Shown here in pieces: positions 53,753 to 64,000 of a stretch of DNA of 64,000 nucleotides. Under the pieces are notes generated by a model. That model did not search any database. It saw only the letters and a list, made by a program, of their open reading frames with translations, and had not been told where the DNA came from. The stretch is from Aphrocallistes beatrix (taxonomy: Eukaryota > Porifera > Hexactinellida > Sceptrulophora > Aphrocallistidae). How positions within the stretch are numbered: position 1 is the stretch's first letter; each line of letters begins with the position of its first letter. The stretch is from NCBI GenBank assembly GCA_963281255.1, contig OY725504.1:3224001-3288000 (forward strand), given 5' to 3'. The position numbers and the translations under genes were made by a program.

Positions 53753-56700
53753 CTAATGGTTATGTCTATTGTGTCCCTGAAAATTTCGTGGTCTTGTGTT
53801 GTGAGAATAGGAAGGTGGGTGAGGGGGTGGGTATCTATGTGGGAGGTCGTTAGGAGGGGGCATCCTGAAATCGTAGGGGGCCATCGGTCGATTTCCAGGT
53901 GGAGCGAAATGGGGAGGAGGCGGTCTAAAGAAATGGGGAGGAGGTGGGCGAGGAGGAGGCTGTTGTCCATGAAAAGCTGGTCTCTGTTCATTACCCTTCC
54001 TCAGTTCGTGTACTGGAGCTGGTGGCATAGACTGGTTATTCATGTTCAGTTCATGACCTGTCTTGTTATCTGCCATCCTGTAAGGCGGCATATTGTTGTC
54101 AGGACGCTGGAATGGTAATGGAGGTTGGTTCAAGATATGAGGGGGCGCCATTTGAATATTGTGCTGTGGATTCATCATAGGTCTGGGGCTGGGGTATGGG
54201 GGTGTAGGAGTGGGTTGATTCTGAAGTTGAGTGGGGTTAATAGGGTGTGTATTTTCAAAGGGCATTTGTTGTGATATGCGAGGGTCTGGTGCCTCATTGT
54301 ATGGCGTAATCGGGGGTGGAGGCGGGATCGAAGCAGCTGGTCTGACTGATGCTCCGTGTTTATAATCAATCACTTTCAAGTTTAATGTCATAGGCGAATC
54401 CATTCGCGGCTTTTTAGTTTCATTTGGTGTGTAGTAGTCTCTGAAAGGCGTTTCTTTCGTGATATTATTGTCGATTGGAGACGATTCGATGGGTTTGTAC
54501 AAGCCTTGTGTGTAGCTAGCAAACTGGTTGTACTGGTCGGGTGTTTGCTTCTTGTCTTCTGTGTCAGGTGCTTCATCTAATAGAGGTGTCGATTGACCGG
54601 AAGCAGGCTGGCTGGACTTGTAAACATTCGGTGAGATTAGTGTATCTGCGTATTGGGTGACAGCGTGTTCAGACTTTAGTATAGGGATGATTGGGTTGTG
54701 GGAAAAACTAGGATGAGAGAGAAGACCTTGGTTTTGTAAACTCGTAAAGGCAGCTTTTTGTTCAATCAACCTATTCAGTTTCTCTTCCATCGAAGAGTTG
54801 AGTTGTGTATCTTCTGGGGTTGAGAGAAAATTGGGATTGGATGTCTGCAAAACTGACGGTTTGTTTTGATGAATCAACTCAAGTTGAGTTTTTAACGCAG
54901 GAGATATTAGAGTGCCAGTGTCTGCTATAGCTTTTAACAGTGACAGAGTATCCATTGGTGGCGGTGTTCCTATTGCTGCTAGTCCACTTTTTAACATTGG
55001 TTCATTCGCTTCTGTGAGAATATCCTTCAAACTTGTTTGTTTTCTACTGTTCTCATAGGCCCTGTCAAGTTTCTCATCGATCTCCTCATCTGAATCCAGT
55101 TCCATGTCAACCTCTTCAGTGATGACGTCACGTCTATTCGAACTGCTGCCAGGATTAATGCAACTTTGAAGTCGCATTTCAAACATTACATTCAATTGGT
55201 CGATTTTCCCTGCTGCATCTTTATACTCCTAACGATCAGGCGAGATTCAAACAGTAGCAACAAATGTCAGCTACTAACTCACCAGTTTCATTTTCGAAAT
55301 TACAAATATTATATAATTGATAGAAAATGAAGTTCAAAAGCAACGCTTCAAAAAGTATGACTTTTTATGGTTCTAGCTTCTTCAAAATTATATGGCTTAA
55401 TATACAAATAATGTCACGTAACTATATGTGTAATGGTGAACTCAAGTAGGCATTGCACATTTGATTGTGTTATTCGGGTTCGCGGACACCATAATCACAT
55501 ACCATTGCATCATCTTACCAATTGACATCACCTTAGCAATTGATTTATTGTCAGCCAAGTATGACCTAATAAACATAACAACTATAACCCATGCTAGGAG
55601 CTTTGTCAAAACATATTTGCGTGTGCTCTATTCAGTTGTAAGGTATACCTGTACGATTTCATAAAGGATTTCTCAGAAATCATGCATATATCTATTTCCA
55701 AATAAAATTGAACGTATCACCTAAAGTTAACCCTTTCCACATTTCCTGTTCTGAAAAAAATTCGATCCATATATGTAAAAATTGATACCATATATGGTAG
55801 TAGTGGACCCCCAATTACCTTAATGGTTTGTACGAGCTGGGAAATGCTGGCTGTGCAGCTGGTGTACGCGTCTGTTAGCAAGTGTATTATGTCTTTCCGC
55901 GCATCCACTTCTGCGGCTAATGTATCACAATAATCTTGCAACTTGGAACAGTTCTCGTTAAACTCGTTCAAAAACTTCCCACCAGCTGATTTATCTATAA
56001 ACAAATTCTTTTGATGCTTAAACTCTGCTTCAGACATAAAAGTCTATCTACGCATTGAAACAATTCATCATTCACAATGCTTAAGTCTTCGTTCGAATAC
56101 AAACACAGTCAGTTTGTATGTAATAGCATATTTGTAAGGCTTATTATGTGCTTTAATGGACAATTTATGAGTTATAATTGTTACTCTACAAGGGCTTAAT
56201 TTCGAGATATAAACAACACGGAAAATTGTAAACAAATTATAATTAGAAAACTAAACCGTGTTGTTCGGATTTTTTTTGGGAAAAAATTAAACACTAAAAT
56301 AGCTCCTAATTTTGATCATTCAATAAGAAAAACAATTATGTAAGATTATATTTATAATCCCTTTAGTAGGTATTCAAATTAGGTGACAATCCTGGAAGTT
56401 ATTTTTCAGTGAAATTTTGCTAATAAAATATTGTCTTATGTTTTCTATTGATAGTTTATTACTCACACTTGGAACCATAAAAAATTAAATGATGCAATGT
56501 AACAATTAATAAATGAGCATTACTATATATAAAATTGTTAAAATACATATATGTGTGACTGTACAGCTTTAAACGAAATCACAAAACTAAATTGGGAAAG
56601 TAGAAGCAGTTGATATGCAAAATAATATAATGAGATACATCATTTTAATTCACCACGATGTTGTTATTAATGATAAGAAAGCCTCTTACACTTCATTATA

Positions 56701-59700
56701 TGGTATAGATACGTAATGTAAATAGTTCTGTGTAAAATATCCAGAATGGAAAGTCATGAGAACTATAGTACCATAAGATTACATAATGATGACTTTTGCA
56801 GATGGTAAATTTAGTATTCCAGTAATAAACTTTGTAATATTATACATATTTAGTTATTAAACAGCTTAACAGTTTGGATATGCTGACTTGCAAAATGAGT
56901 CATACAATCTCGAGATGCAGCTAGCAGATATGATTAGAATTCATGAGACTTCATAATATCTCGAGACTAAGACTCCGTTCAAGTTTCTCATTAGTAATGA
57001 ATAATAGTAGCGATAGTATAAATACGGGAATTTAGCAAATTGTCATAGCTTTAATATTTCTGAGAAACTTCAAGATGTCTTTTTCGAATCTAGACGACTT
57101 TCCCTATAACCCAATCAACCACTACAAAAAGCTAGACCGTTTAAAGAATGAAATAGTCAGCAAGAAAGTAGAAGTTCATCAGAAAATAACCGAATGCAAA
57201 AGATGGCTGGACGAGAGGCAAACCTGTTTATTCAACGAACTAGACGACCTGTATCGAGAAGTGGAGGGGATGGTAGCACAGCATAGTAGAGAGATAACAA
57301 CTTGGAATGAAAAACTGGATCTGTTGAACGAATCTTTCCAGTTAGATATCATTAATCAAGGTAATAGAACAGATCTGAAATCCATTCAAAATAACCTGCA
57401 CGAGCTTTTAAGTAAAAAAATTCAAATACCTTCACTTCGTCTCATTTGGGATGAAGAGTTACACACGAAAATTCACACCTTGTATAGAATAACGACACGT
57501 ATCCCGCCATATGAAGAACGGAACCTCCCAATATGGGGAGGGATCGGGGGAGAAAAGGGACGGAGTGCAATATGGGGGCCAGTGTCAGTATCAATTCACC
57601 CGATTTCTGAAGATATTTTCGTTGCTGAAGCAAAACAAAACCGAATCCAAGTCTACTCTAAAAACGGAGTTCTACAACACACGATCAGAGATAAACAGTT
57701 GAAAGAACCCTGGTTCATGGCCCTCACAAACTCACACCTCTTCACAACTTGTCTACACAACAACATGGTACACAAGTTCTCCATCTCGACTAGAAAGAGA
57801 GTTGCTAGCTGGCAAAACACGCAACTTCTGTCTGGGGTGACGGTTGCAGGAGATAAGGTCTATGCATGTGTTTGTGAAGGGAATTCGATTGTAAAGTTTG
57901 ATTTTAATCTTAATAAGGTAGGGGTTATTAAACTTAACATTTCAAAAGGTGTGAAAATGTATGACATAAAGAGCATTAACAACAAGTTTTACTTCCTAAC
58001 AGACGGATCTCATATTCTTCACACGATTACGGAGGGAGAACTCGAAATGGATCAAATGATACCGAATTATTTCGTGGGAAGAGCCTGCCATTTTGTTATA
58101 GATAGACAGATGAACTTTCTTCTCACAGACACGAATGACCATCAAGTTAAAGTGTTTTCAGAAACGGGGAAATTAGTGAACACGTTAGGACGGAAAGGAA
58201 ACGGCCTCGGAGAGTTCCTGTACCCTGAAGGCATAGCTCTGGATAGAGAAGAACGCGTCTTGGTTATGGACTTCAAGGAGTCGAACAGATTACAAATTTT
58301 CTAGTAAATATTCTGCAATTGATTTAGGACAAGCAACCATGGATTTAAACGCTGTATTTTCACAAATGTAAATAATAGATTTTGAAAAAATGAGAATATG
58401 ATAGTACGTATTATATGGACTGGGATCATTCTGAAAACAGATAATTTATCAAAATCTGATGTGCATGGATGGCTGTAGCTTTGTATTGTAAAATTGACCT
58501 TTAGAAATAACAAAACCTAAAATTGAGAGGAGTGCATACATGCCAACTTGAGCCATGATAAAAATGGGATAGTTGGCATGTATAGGGTGAGCTGAGCCAT
58601 GAATCGATTGAAGGACTTTTAAAATACGTAAAATCTTAACATGAATATTTTGTATCAGGGGGTGGGGGGGGGGGGACGGATATTTTACTGGGTATACTAG
58701 TCTGACTGTTGTTCGTGGATATTTGATGTCTAACCTTTGAGAAGAGAGAGAGACTTGGTGTCAGCTACATCTAGTCTCATCTTGGACATGACAGAAGCTT
58801 TTACGTGAAGATCTGACTCAAATTTCTGCATATCATCCAAAGCATCGCACAAAGTACTTGCCTGAATAAATAATAATAACATGTGGCTACGGAATATAAT
58901 GCGAATATTCACAATCTCTATTTCTACCGCTTTTTATTAACAGCTAGAATCAAATAATCGTTATAATTGAATCAGGACATAGTTATTATCAGTTAATGGC
59001 TAACCTTGAAATCTGGCACATCTCGTATGGGCAAGTTCTCGGCTGTAGGGAGTTTGATCACCACTGTGTGCGGTCCCACTATCAGAATAAACTCAAATAA
59101 TTAAATTTCAATTGGAGTTCTGGACTAAAACTCAGTATTCTCACTTGTTATTCGTTTTTTGAGTTCATCTACGAATTTTTTCTCAAAGACTTTCCGTTCT
59201 TTCCATATTTTAAAGATCCTCTCGATAGAAGTCTGAATCTTCTGTCCACTAGAAATTAAATTTCGCAATAAATAGCACTCAAATGATAGAGAATAACGGC
59301 TAGGAAAACCGCATTTTCACACCTAGCAAATAAGGCTGCGTCCAAAAGATGAGGTCGATACACGTTATGGAATAAACTGATGCCTTTGCGCCGGCTGTTC
59401 TGTAGCACGTCGTTAGCGAGGTAGAAGAGGAGGAGGCGCTTCTCCGAATCACCTGGTGAGAATACGCAGTCACAAATTAATGCATAGGAGACATTAATAC
59501 AAAAATTACTAGAATTATAAGCCTTTCAATTTGTTTAATAATTATCGGACATACCTAATTTACGGAACGGAACGGAAGCATTCCGGGAAATCTGAGGACC
59601 TAATTTACTGAACTTGACGGAACGGTTCCCAGGGTTTCATACAGAGGGTAGTAGGGGGGGGCACTTGCTCCCCCTGTTCATTCAAGTGCCCCCCTAGAAA

Positions 59701-60121
59701 TAAAATGCATAACATGAAGAGATGTGATTTAGTACATGCCCCCTTAGATATCCCATATTGCCCCCCTTGCATGCAAATCCTGTATGAAACACTGGTCCCG
59801 GAATTTTAAATGCCTATTTTACGGAATATTCCATTCCGGATATTATAAATGCCTAATTTACGGAAATTAGGCGCTCAGATTTCCCGGAATGGTTCCGTTC
59901 CGTTCCATTCCATAAATTAGGTATGTCCTAATTATCTCTATAAGGATATTAGTCATAATTATGAACTGACTCTCTTTGAAGAAGTCTTTCCAGAGCCTAA
60001 TCGATTCCTCAGCATACTGTTTATGGTGTATGATCCAGTGAGACAATGTCTCGACGCTCTCTTGCGAGGAGTTGAGACGATGGAGTTTGTCTTCTAACGA
60101 TTTCTTGTTATAACTTGACAT
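53753..60121 (-). CDS. RPRD-type Pol II CTD-interacting protein (7 exons)
   Basis: Exons 59971-60121, 59323-59452, 59145-59248, 59005-59078, 58735-58861, 55819-55994 and 53753-55228 join in frame to 745 aa. The N-terminal CID (about residues 1-135) contains VETLSHWIIHHKQYAEES, KRLLLFYLANDVLQNSRR and SIERIFKIWKERKV, the core that reads phosphorylated RNA polymerase II C-terminal repeats. The following RPRD/CREPT coiled coil has MSKMRLDVADTKSLSLLKDK and GKFLNEFNENCSKLQDY. The long last exon encodes a disordered tail ending in Pro/His/Arg-rich sequence (RPPPPHFFRPPPPHFAPP). This fits RPRD2 best; RPRD1A/B lack the tail. Such proteins help recruit CTD phosphatase activity during transcription. Intron 5 (55995-58734) holds a complete NHL gene on the opposite strand. 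Confidence 0.87.
57013..57026 (+). promoter_or_regulatory. TATA-like element upstream of nested NHL gene
   Basis: AGTATAAATAC lies about 55 bp upstream of the ATG at 57075, leaving space for a short 5' UTR. It is a plausible TATA box for an intron-embedded gene, judged by position and sequence only. Confidence 0.4.
57075..58304 (+). CDS. NHL-repeat coiled-coil protein nested in RPRD intron 5
   Basis: This intronless gene encodes 409 aa and lies wholly within intron 5 of the RPRD gene on the other strand. Residues about 15-125 form a coiled coil. NHL repeats occupy the rest, ending with the best-conserved one (LGRKGNGLGEFLYPEGIALD, then FKESNRLQIF, a terminus shared with the copies at 103 and 24959). 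The central repeats are loose. There is no RING or B-box. An upstream TATA-like run (ATAGTATAAATACG near 57013-57026) sits about 55 bp before the ATG and could be its own promoter. It is the only intact family member on the plus strand. Confidence 0.85.
   Translation: MSFSNLDDFPYNPINHYKKLDRLKNEIVSKKVEVHQKITECKRWLDERQTCLFNELDDLYREVEGMVAQHSREITTWNEKLDLLNESFQLDIINQGNRTDLKSIQNNLHELLSKKIQIPSLRLIWDEELHTKIHTLYRITTRIPPYEERNLPIWGGIGGEKGRSAIWGPVSVSIHPISEDIFVAEAKQNRIQVYSKNGVLQHTIRDKQLKEPWFMALTNSHLFTTCLHNNMVHKFSISTRKRVASWQNTQLLSGVTVAGDKVYACVCEGNSIVKFDFNLNKVGVIKLNISKGVKMYDIKSINNKFYFLTDGSHILHTITEGELEMDQMIPNYFVGRACHFVIDRQMNFLLTDTNDHQVKVFSETGKLVNTLGRKGNGLGEFLYPEGIALDREERVLVMDFKESNRLQIF
58537..58584. mobile_element. 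CATGCCAAC-family mini copy (ends only)
   Basis: Only about 48 bp: TACATGCCAACTTGAGCC runs into GGGATAGTTGGCATGTA. Both terminal repeats are intact and nearly the whole interior is missing, showing that the termini define the family. It lies in RPRD intron 5. Confidence 0.65.
59547..59928. mobile_element. hAT-like MITE with 8-bp target duplication, host of a nested MITE
   Basis: The element begins GGACATACCTAATTTACGG and ends CCATAAATTAGGTATGTCC. TAATTATC stands directly on both sides, an exact 8-bp target duplication. Subterminal GGAACGGAACGGAA blocks mirror each other. A second MITE (59630-59794) interrupts it. It lies in RPRD intron 1. Confidence 0.85.
59630..59794. mobile_element. CAGTGTTTCATACAG MITE, copy 2 (nested)
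   Basis: The inverted-orientation copy of the element at 26562-26748, from CAGGGTTTCATACAGAGG to CCTGTATGAAACACTG. It sits inside the element 59547-59928, so it inserted later. Confidence 0.75.
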
Positions 60122-60372
60122 AAGAGCTGGTGTATTGTGTAAACAGAACAAATAAATCACAATAAAGATATAAGTGAACAATTTCGTAGAGGAAGGAAGG
60201 TAGTTCCCTTCCAAAAGTATTGAATTTTAGAATAGAATATAGGAAATTGGCACAATTCACAGAAATGTAATTCAAAAAGGTGAGAAATCCATTACTGAAT
60301 CAAAAACAAATGAACTGATAGGTTTATCAACTAATGATAGGGTCCAGAATAAAAAAGTAAGATTGGAAATAA

Positions 60373-60566
60373 CAACATGCCAACTTGAGTCAAGATAAAA
60401 GCGGGACGCAGCGTTGAATTTCGCGAAACATGGCGAGACACAATAGAAGTATTATATATAGAGTTTTAAAAAAGTGGGACATAATGAGGAAATTTCATGT
60501 AAAATCGGGACACTCGTGAAAATTAGGCGTGATGTCCCGCCAAAAACGCGGCAGTTGGCATATATG
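60373..60566. mobile_element. CATGCCAAC-family MITE, copy 3
   Basis: About 194 bp from CATGCCAACTTGAGTCAAG to CGCGGCAGTTGGCATAT, in the opposite orientation to copies 1 and 2. It lies between the RPRD 5' end and the NSUN5 3' end. The remaining gap 60567-61338 shows no gene; a short hairpin (CTCTCCTATGTAA...TTACATAGGAGAG) is at 60858-60892. Confidence 0.7.
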
Positions 60567-61338
60567 GCTAATCCTATCTCTAACAAAGACACAAAAGCCT
60601 CGATTTTAATTATAGAAGAACCATGGATAATATGTTATATCACAGAGCTGGTCCTAATTATCTCTGTGCTGCACCAGATGTGTACGCTGTACCGGACCAG
60701 TCATAGCTTAATAGGAATCTGCGGTTTTTTTGTCACCATTAAAGGTTAAAGAACTTGATTTTACTAAAATTATATAATGCACAAGTGTCACATGGCATAA
60801 TATTAACAAATCTACATGCTAATAGCTATCAAATCAAAATTGTGTTCTAAAATAATCTCTCCTATGTAATGAATAGTTACATAGGAGAGATTAGTAATTG
60901 TATGGAGAACATTGTGACTGACATTTCGGCGAACAATAAACACAAGTTTACAGTAAATCATGCCGTCTTAGATGATCAAGCAAAGTGCTGGCCATTAGTA
61001 TTCTAATGAATTTGGATAATAGTGATGTATGCTTTCTTGAAATGAACCATATCTCTTAATACATATCAAAATCATGTTTTATAGATTAGTATAACTTTAT
61101 TTTTTAGAATTTATCCAGCAATGACACAAGCGATTAACTTTACTTATAAATAGGATATACAACAGATGTATTAGATGACTATTTTCATTTAGTTACGTAT
61201 ACTTTTGGAACAACTTTTGAAGGTCTGTTTTTAAAAATATTGATTTATGTATGACATGGTACTAAATATTATGAGAGTGCGAAAATTCTTACTAGGACCC
61301 CCTAGGATGATATGAAATTTTTAAATTTTTATGTAAGG

Positions 61339-62619
61339 TTATTTTTTTATAAAAACTGCCACAAAAAATCCGATAGTCCTATCCCTTTCTGGCGTAGCTC
61401 TAAGACAATGATCTCCTAACTCGAATACTTCGTTCATTCCCCTTCCCTCCCATTCGGGCAAGACAAATTCCAGCTTGAAAGTATCTTGGTAACTCTCCAA
61501 AGCTTCCTTCACAACCATTTCGTTTTCCTCTTGGTGGGTGGAGCATGTGGAGTAGACTACTCTGCGAACAGAAGGAAATGATAACGCGTGCTTCAATACC
61601 ATCACTTGGAAACGACTCAGCTTTTCTAACCTCTTACTCAGTTCGTTCGAATCACATTCGTTATTCGGTTGATTCACTCGATACACCAGTCCCGATCCAC
61701 TACAAGATGGGTCCACTAAAATGTACTCAACACGGTCATATTCACTCGGTTTGACACGGAGAAAGTCTTGTCTCTTCGTCTCGACACACTCAACAGCCCA
61801 TCTCTTCAAATTCCTCTCCATCTCTGCCAGCCGCTTTTTGTTGATATCAAACGCGAAAATACTTCCGTTATTATTCATAAGTGCGGCTAGAAATGAGGTT
61901 TTATTTCCGGGAGCGGCGCATGCATCTATTACGACTGAATTCGGGGGCGGGTTGAGGATGTGGGCTGGTAGGCAGCTGGCTTTATCTTGAAAGATCAAAC
62001 TTCCCTTCTCCACCAGTGAAGCTAGAACTTTCGTAGAATTTCGAGGAAATATCAGCAAATTCGGGATTATTTTATCGCTGAAATATAGATTTTCGTTTCT
62101 TTCCTCACGAAGTAAGTCAATGTCACTGGTATTGATTAATTTTCCAGCGCATTTGAGATTTTTTGTTGAAAATAAGTTCTCTAACTTTTCCTGATTCGGC
62201 AATAGAGTGTTCACACGGACATAGCGAGGTAATGCAATACTTTCATTTGGTAGAATTTCAGGTGGTATACTCTTCAGTTCGTTTCGAAGTTGATCTTGAA
62301 ATTTGATAATAGCTCTTTTCCACTGCCCACCTCCCCTAATACCTTTACTGAACAATAAATCGTGCGTCATCAAGACTCGCGAATGGTATGGTATAGGTAT
62401 TGACAGACTCTCTTCCATCTTTACCTTTTCGATGAGAGTTTCGACTAATTTATAAGATTTCAACGCGTTTATTACGAGAGCAAACACGCGTTTCTTGAAT
62501 GACAGAGGTCTCCCAACGAAGTTCTTAATTTTAGACTTGAATGTGAGGGATTGGAGCGAGCCTTCTTTATTAATAAATTTTCGTAAAATCTCACCTCCAA
62601 TCTTGTACTCAAATGACAT
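61339..62619 (-). CDS. NSUN5: NSUN5, 25S/28S rRNA cytosine-C5 methyltransferase
   Basis: This intronless gene encodes 426 aa. The NOL1/NOP2/Sun methyltransferase fold is plain: LPRYVRVNTL at the start of the domain, the SAM-binding DACAAPGNKTSFLAALM (about residue 230), IFAFDINKKRLAEMERNL, the motif IV DPSCSGSGL with one catalytic Cys and the motif VI VVYSTCSTHQEENE with the other. Length and the N-terminal helical region fit NSUN5 (yeast Rcm1), which methylates one cytosine of large-subunit rRNA in the nucleolus and affects ribosome function and longevity. NOP2 would be much longer. It is a single-exon gene reading toward RPRD. Confidence 0.92.
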   Translation of the reverse strand: MSFEYKIGGEILRKFINKEGSLQSLTFKSKIKNFVGRPLSFKKRVFALVINALKSYKLVETLIEKVKMEESLSIPIPYHSRVLMTHDLLFSKGIRGGGQWKRAIIKFQDQLRNELKSIPPEILPNESIALPRYVRVNTLLPNQEKLENLFSTKNLKCAGKLINTSDIDLLREERNENLYFSDKIIPNLLIFPRNSTKVLASLVEKGSLIFQDKASCLPAHILNPPPNSVVIDACAAPGNKTSFLAALMNNNGSIFAFDINKKRLAEMERNLKRWAVECVETKRQDFLRVKPSEYDRVEYILVDPSCSGSGLVYRVNQPNNECDSNELSKRLEKLSRFQVMVLKHALSFPSVRRVVYSTCSTHQEENEMVVKEALESYQDTFKLEFVLPEWEGRGMNEVFELGDHCLRATPERDRTIGFFVAVFIKK

Positions 62620-62740
62620 CGGACAAGATTGTTAGCTACCCAGAGGACTATAAATACTTTGAAAGGTTTAATAGTTTGAAATAATAACATCATCATCATG
62701 ATCATTATAACTATATATCGATTTGTTAATAATTCAAAAT

Positions 62741-63012
62741 CACTGTGAATTAACGCATATTCAAAACATATAAAGGATATAATGGGTATAATTAAAAGCG
62801 AGACATTTTAGTGACGCGATTAAACTTCACCATATGGAAGCAAATGTCTGTAGTTTTAAACATGATTTGACTGAATAGGGTAGTCAAATCATGTTTAAAA
62901 CTGGTACATTTGCTTCCATATGGTAAAGTTTAATCGCGTCACTAAAATGTATTGCTTTTAATTATACCCATTATATCCTTTATATGTTTCGAATATGCGT
63001 TAATTCACAGTG
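62741..63012. mobile_element. Near-perfect 272-bp hairpin element
   Basis: Two arms of about 131 bp form an almost perfect palindrome around a 9-base loop (GAATAGGGT, 62873-62881). The outer ends are CACTGTGAATTAACGCATA and its complement. Mismatches are very few, so the element is young or kept uniform. It lies about 120 bp upstream of NSUN5. No coding potential is seen. Confidence 0.85.
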
Positions 63013-63893
63013 ATTTTAAAGGTATAAATGTACGTGTGGGGTTAAGTAAGCTAATGATTCTTTAAGTGGAAGAAGGAACATATATTTTAGAAAGGAAAAA
63101 TAAAATTATACATGAATGTACGTCTTTTCTATGCTTTGAGTGTCCTATTAATTTCTTTTCACAAATTTTATTTGATTACCACTACGGCAATGTTATCTTT
63201 TTATTCTACAAAAGATACTTCCACATTATTAATAAAATCATTGAACTAATGCACCTCCAATCGTTCATATAAAAGATGATTACTATCTAGTAATGTGTAT
63301 AAAAGGACATTATAGGAGTGGAGAAGATATATCTTCCAATCATAAACTTGCTATTTCATTCGATTCCGGTTATCTATTCAGTTTGTTATCTCGCTGACAA
63401 TTGATCATCATCGAATAAGAATAGTATATTGTTACACCAGACGAAACCTCGCCATATCGTCTAAATATACAAGGTAACATTTGATCGAAGACCTATCAGA
63501 TCTAGTTAGTCTTCCCAATCACCTTGAAATAGTAGCCAATGCTGACCTTTGCAAACTAATTAGCACTGATCAAATAATTACAATTTAACAACTGTGAAAA
63601 TAAATTTGGGAGAAACACCACTTGTAGGCAGTTTGCCCCTATCCCTCAAGTTTTGATTCGTTCTAATCTAGAGTCAAGTAAGTGAATGGGGGCTGTCTAC
63701 ATCAACGTGTTATGTTTATAAGGAATAAGATGATGTGATTTTGCAATTTCCAATTTATATAAACCAAGATATTATTCACTCAAGTAATTCAATACTAATG
63801 GAATTCTAAATGGACTCATTGTACAGTTAAATATGAAAGTTTAATTCTTGTTTCTTTTAGATTTACAAAACGCATCACAAACCGCGAACTAAC

Positions 63894-64000
63894 ATGGCGA
63901 TGACGAATTTTAATGCAAATAATATTGAGAACTACACCCCTGAGCAAATATTCATTGCATTTTCAAACCTCACTGCACATAATGTTGAACCTCGTTGTGA
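63894..64000 (+). CDS. 5' end of an unidentified gene (cut by window)
   Basis: An open frame starts at ATG 63894 (MAMTNFNANNIENYTPEQIF and on, 35 codons) and runs off the window. A good 3' splice site, a pyrimidine run ending TTTTAG at 63860, lies 33 bp upstream, implying a 5' UTR exon further up. A Met two codons later is an alternative start. Too little is visible to name it. The stretch 63013-63860 contains no other gene I can support. Confidence 0.5.
   Translation, partial: MAMTNFNANNIENYTPEQIFIAFSNLTAHNVEPRC

Noticed and set aside
60474-60749. 91-codon plus-strand frame
   Set aside because: Its first half is translated CATGCCAAC-family MITE sequence, so the frame is fortuitous.

Overview
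This window is nuclear DNA of an animal. The split genes use GT-AG introns, the background is AT-rich, and the gene content is metazoan: a laminin, a receptor guanylyl cyclase, a GW182/TNRC6-like protein, USP7, RAD51D and ZMYND10, the last implying motile cilia with dynein arms. A marine, possibly non-bilaterian, invertebrate would fit the odd laminin, an actinoporin-like gene and a RING-less NHL-repeat family, but the sequence does not settle the phylum.

Layout. 0.1-1.3 kb: a broken copy of an NHL-repeat gene. 1.5-10.7 kb (+): a 12-exon laminin gene with a small secreted-protein gene nested antisense in intron 9. 10.9-17.0 kb (-): a START-domain gene with a decayed tandem remnant, then two tandem long-chain acyl-CoA synthetases that share gene-conversion tracts. 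17.5-18.9 kb (+): ZMYND10, divergent from the second synthetase. 19.7-23.2 kb (-): RAD51D-like, TIMMDC1-like and an actinoporin-like gene. 25-26.2 kb (-): the intact NHL paralogue. 27.4-32 kb (-): a GW182/TNRC6-like gene. 32.7-33.9 kb (-): another NHL gene. 34.9-46.1 kb (-): a 27-exon receptor guanylyl cyclase with a 1.6 kb foldback element in intron 6. 46.4-47.9 kb (-): a fourth NHL gene. 48.4-51.9 kb (-): USP7. 53.8-60.1 kb (-): an RPRD-type Pol II CTD-interacting protein with a fifth NHL gene nested antisense in intron 5. 61.3-62.6 kb (-): NSUN5. 63.9 kb (+): the start of an unidentified gene.

I rebuilt the exon chains by hand from splice signals and reading phase. The laminin (2,035 aa), cyclase (1,772 aa) and RPRD (745 aa) models each close in frame to a stop codon, which is good internal support. 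The GW182-like gene is open at its 5' end and one junction is ambiguous. About a dozen other coding genes are intronless, including such large conserved ones as USP7, which contrasts sharply with the split genes.

Intergenic and intronic DNA is full of short non-autonomous DNA transposons (hAT-like with 8-bp target duplications, pogo/Tigger-like at TA sites, and long hairpins). No autonomous transposon, CRISPR, tRNA or rRNA gene was recognised. The most unusual items are: a laminin with gamma-type ends that carries both the beta-type (LF/IV-B) and the gamma-type (L4/IV-A) globular domains and has lost the nidogen-binding loop residues; a guanylyl cyclase with about 460 residues of unrecognised ectodomain before its ligand-binding domain; and the foldback element built around 17 copies of an 18-bp perfect palindrome.
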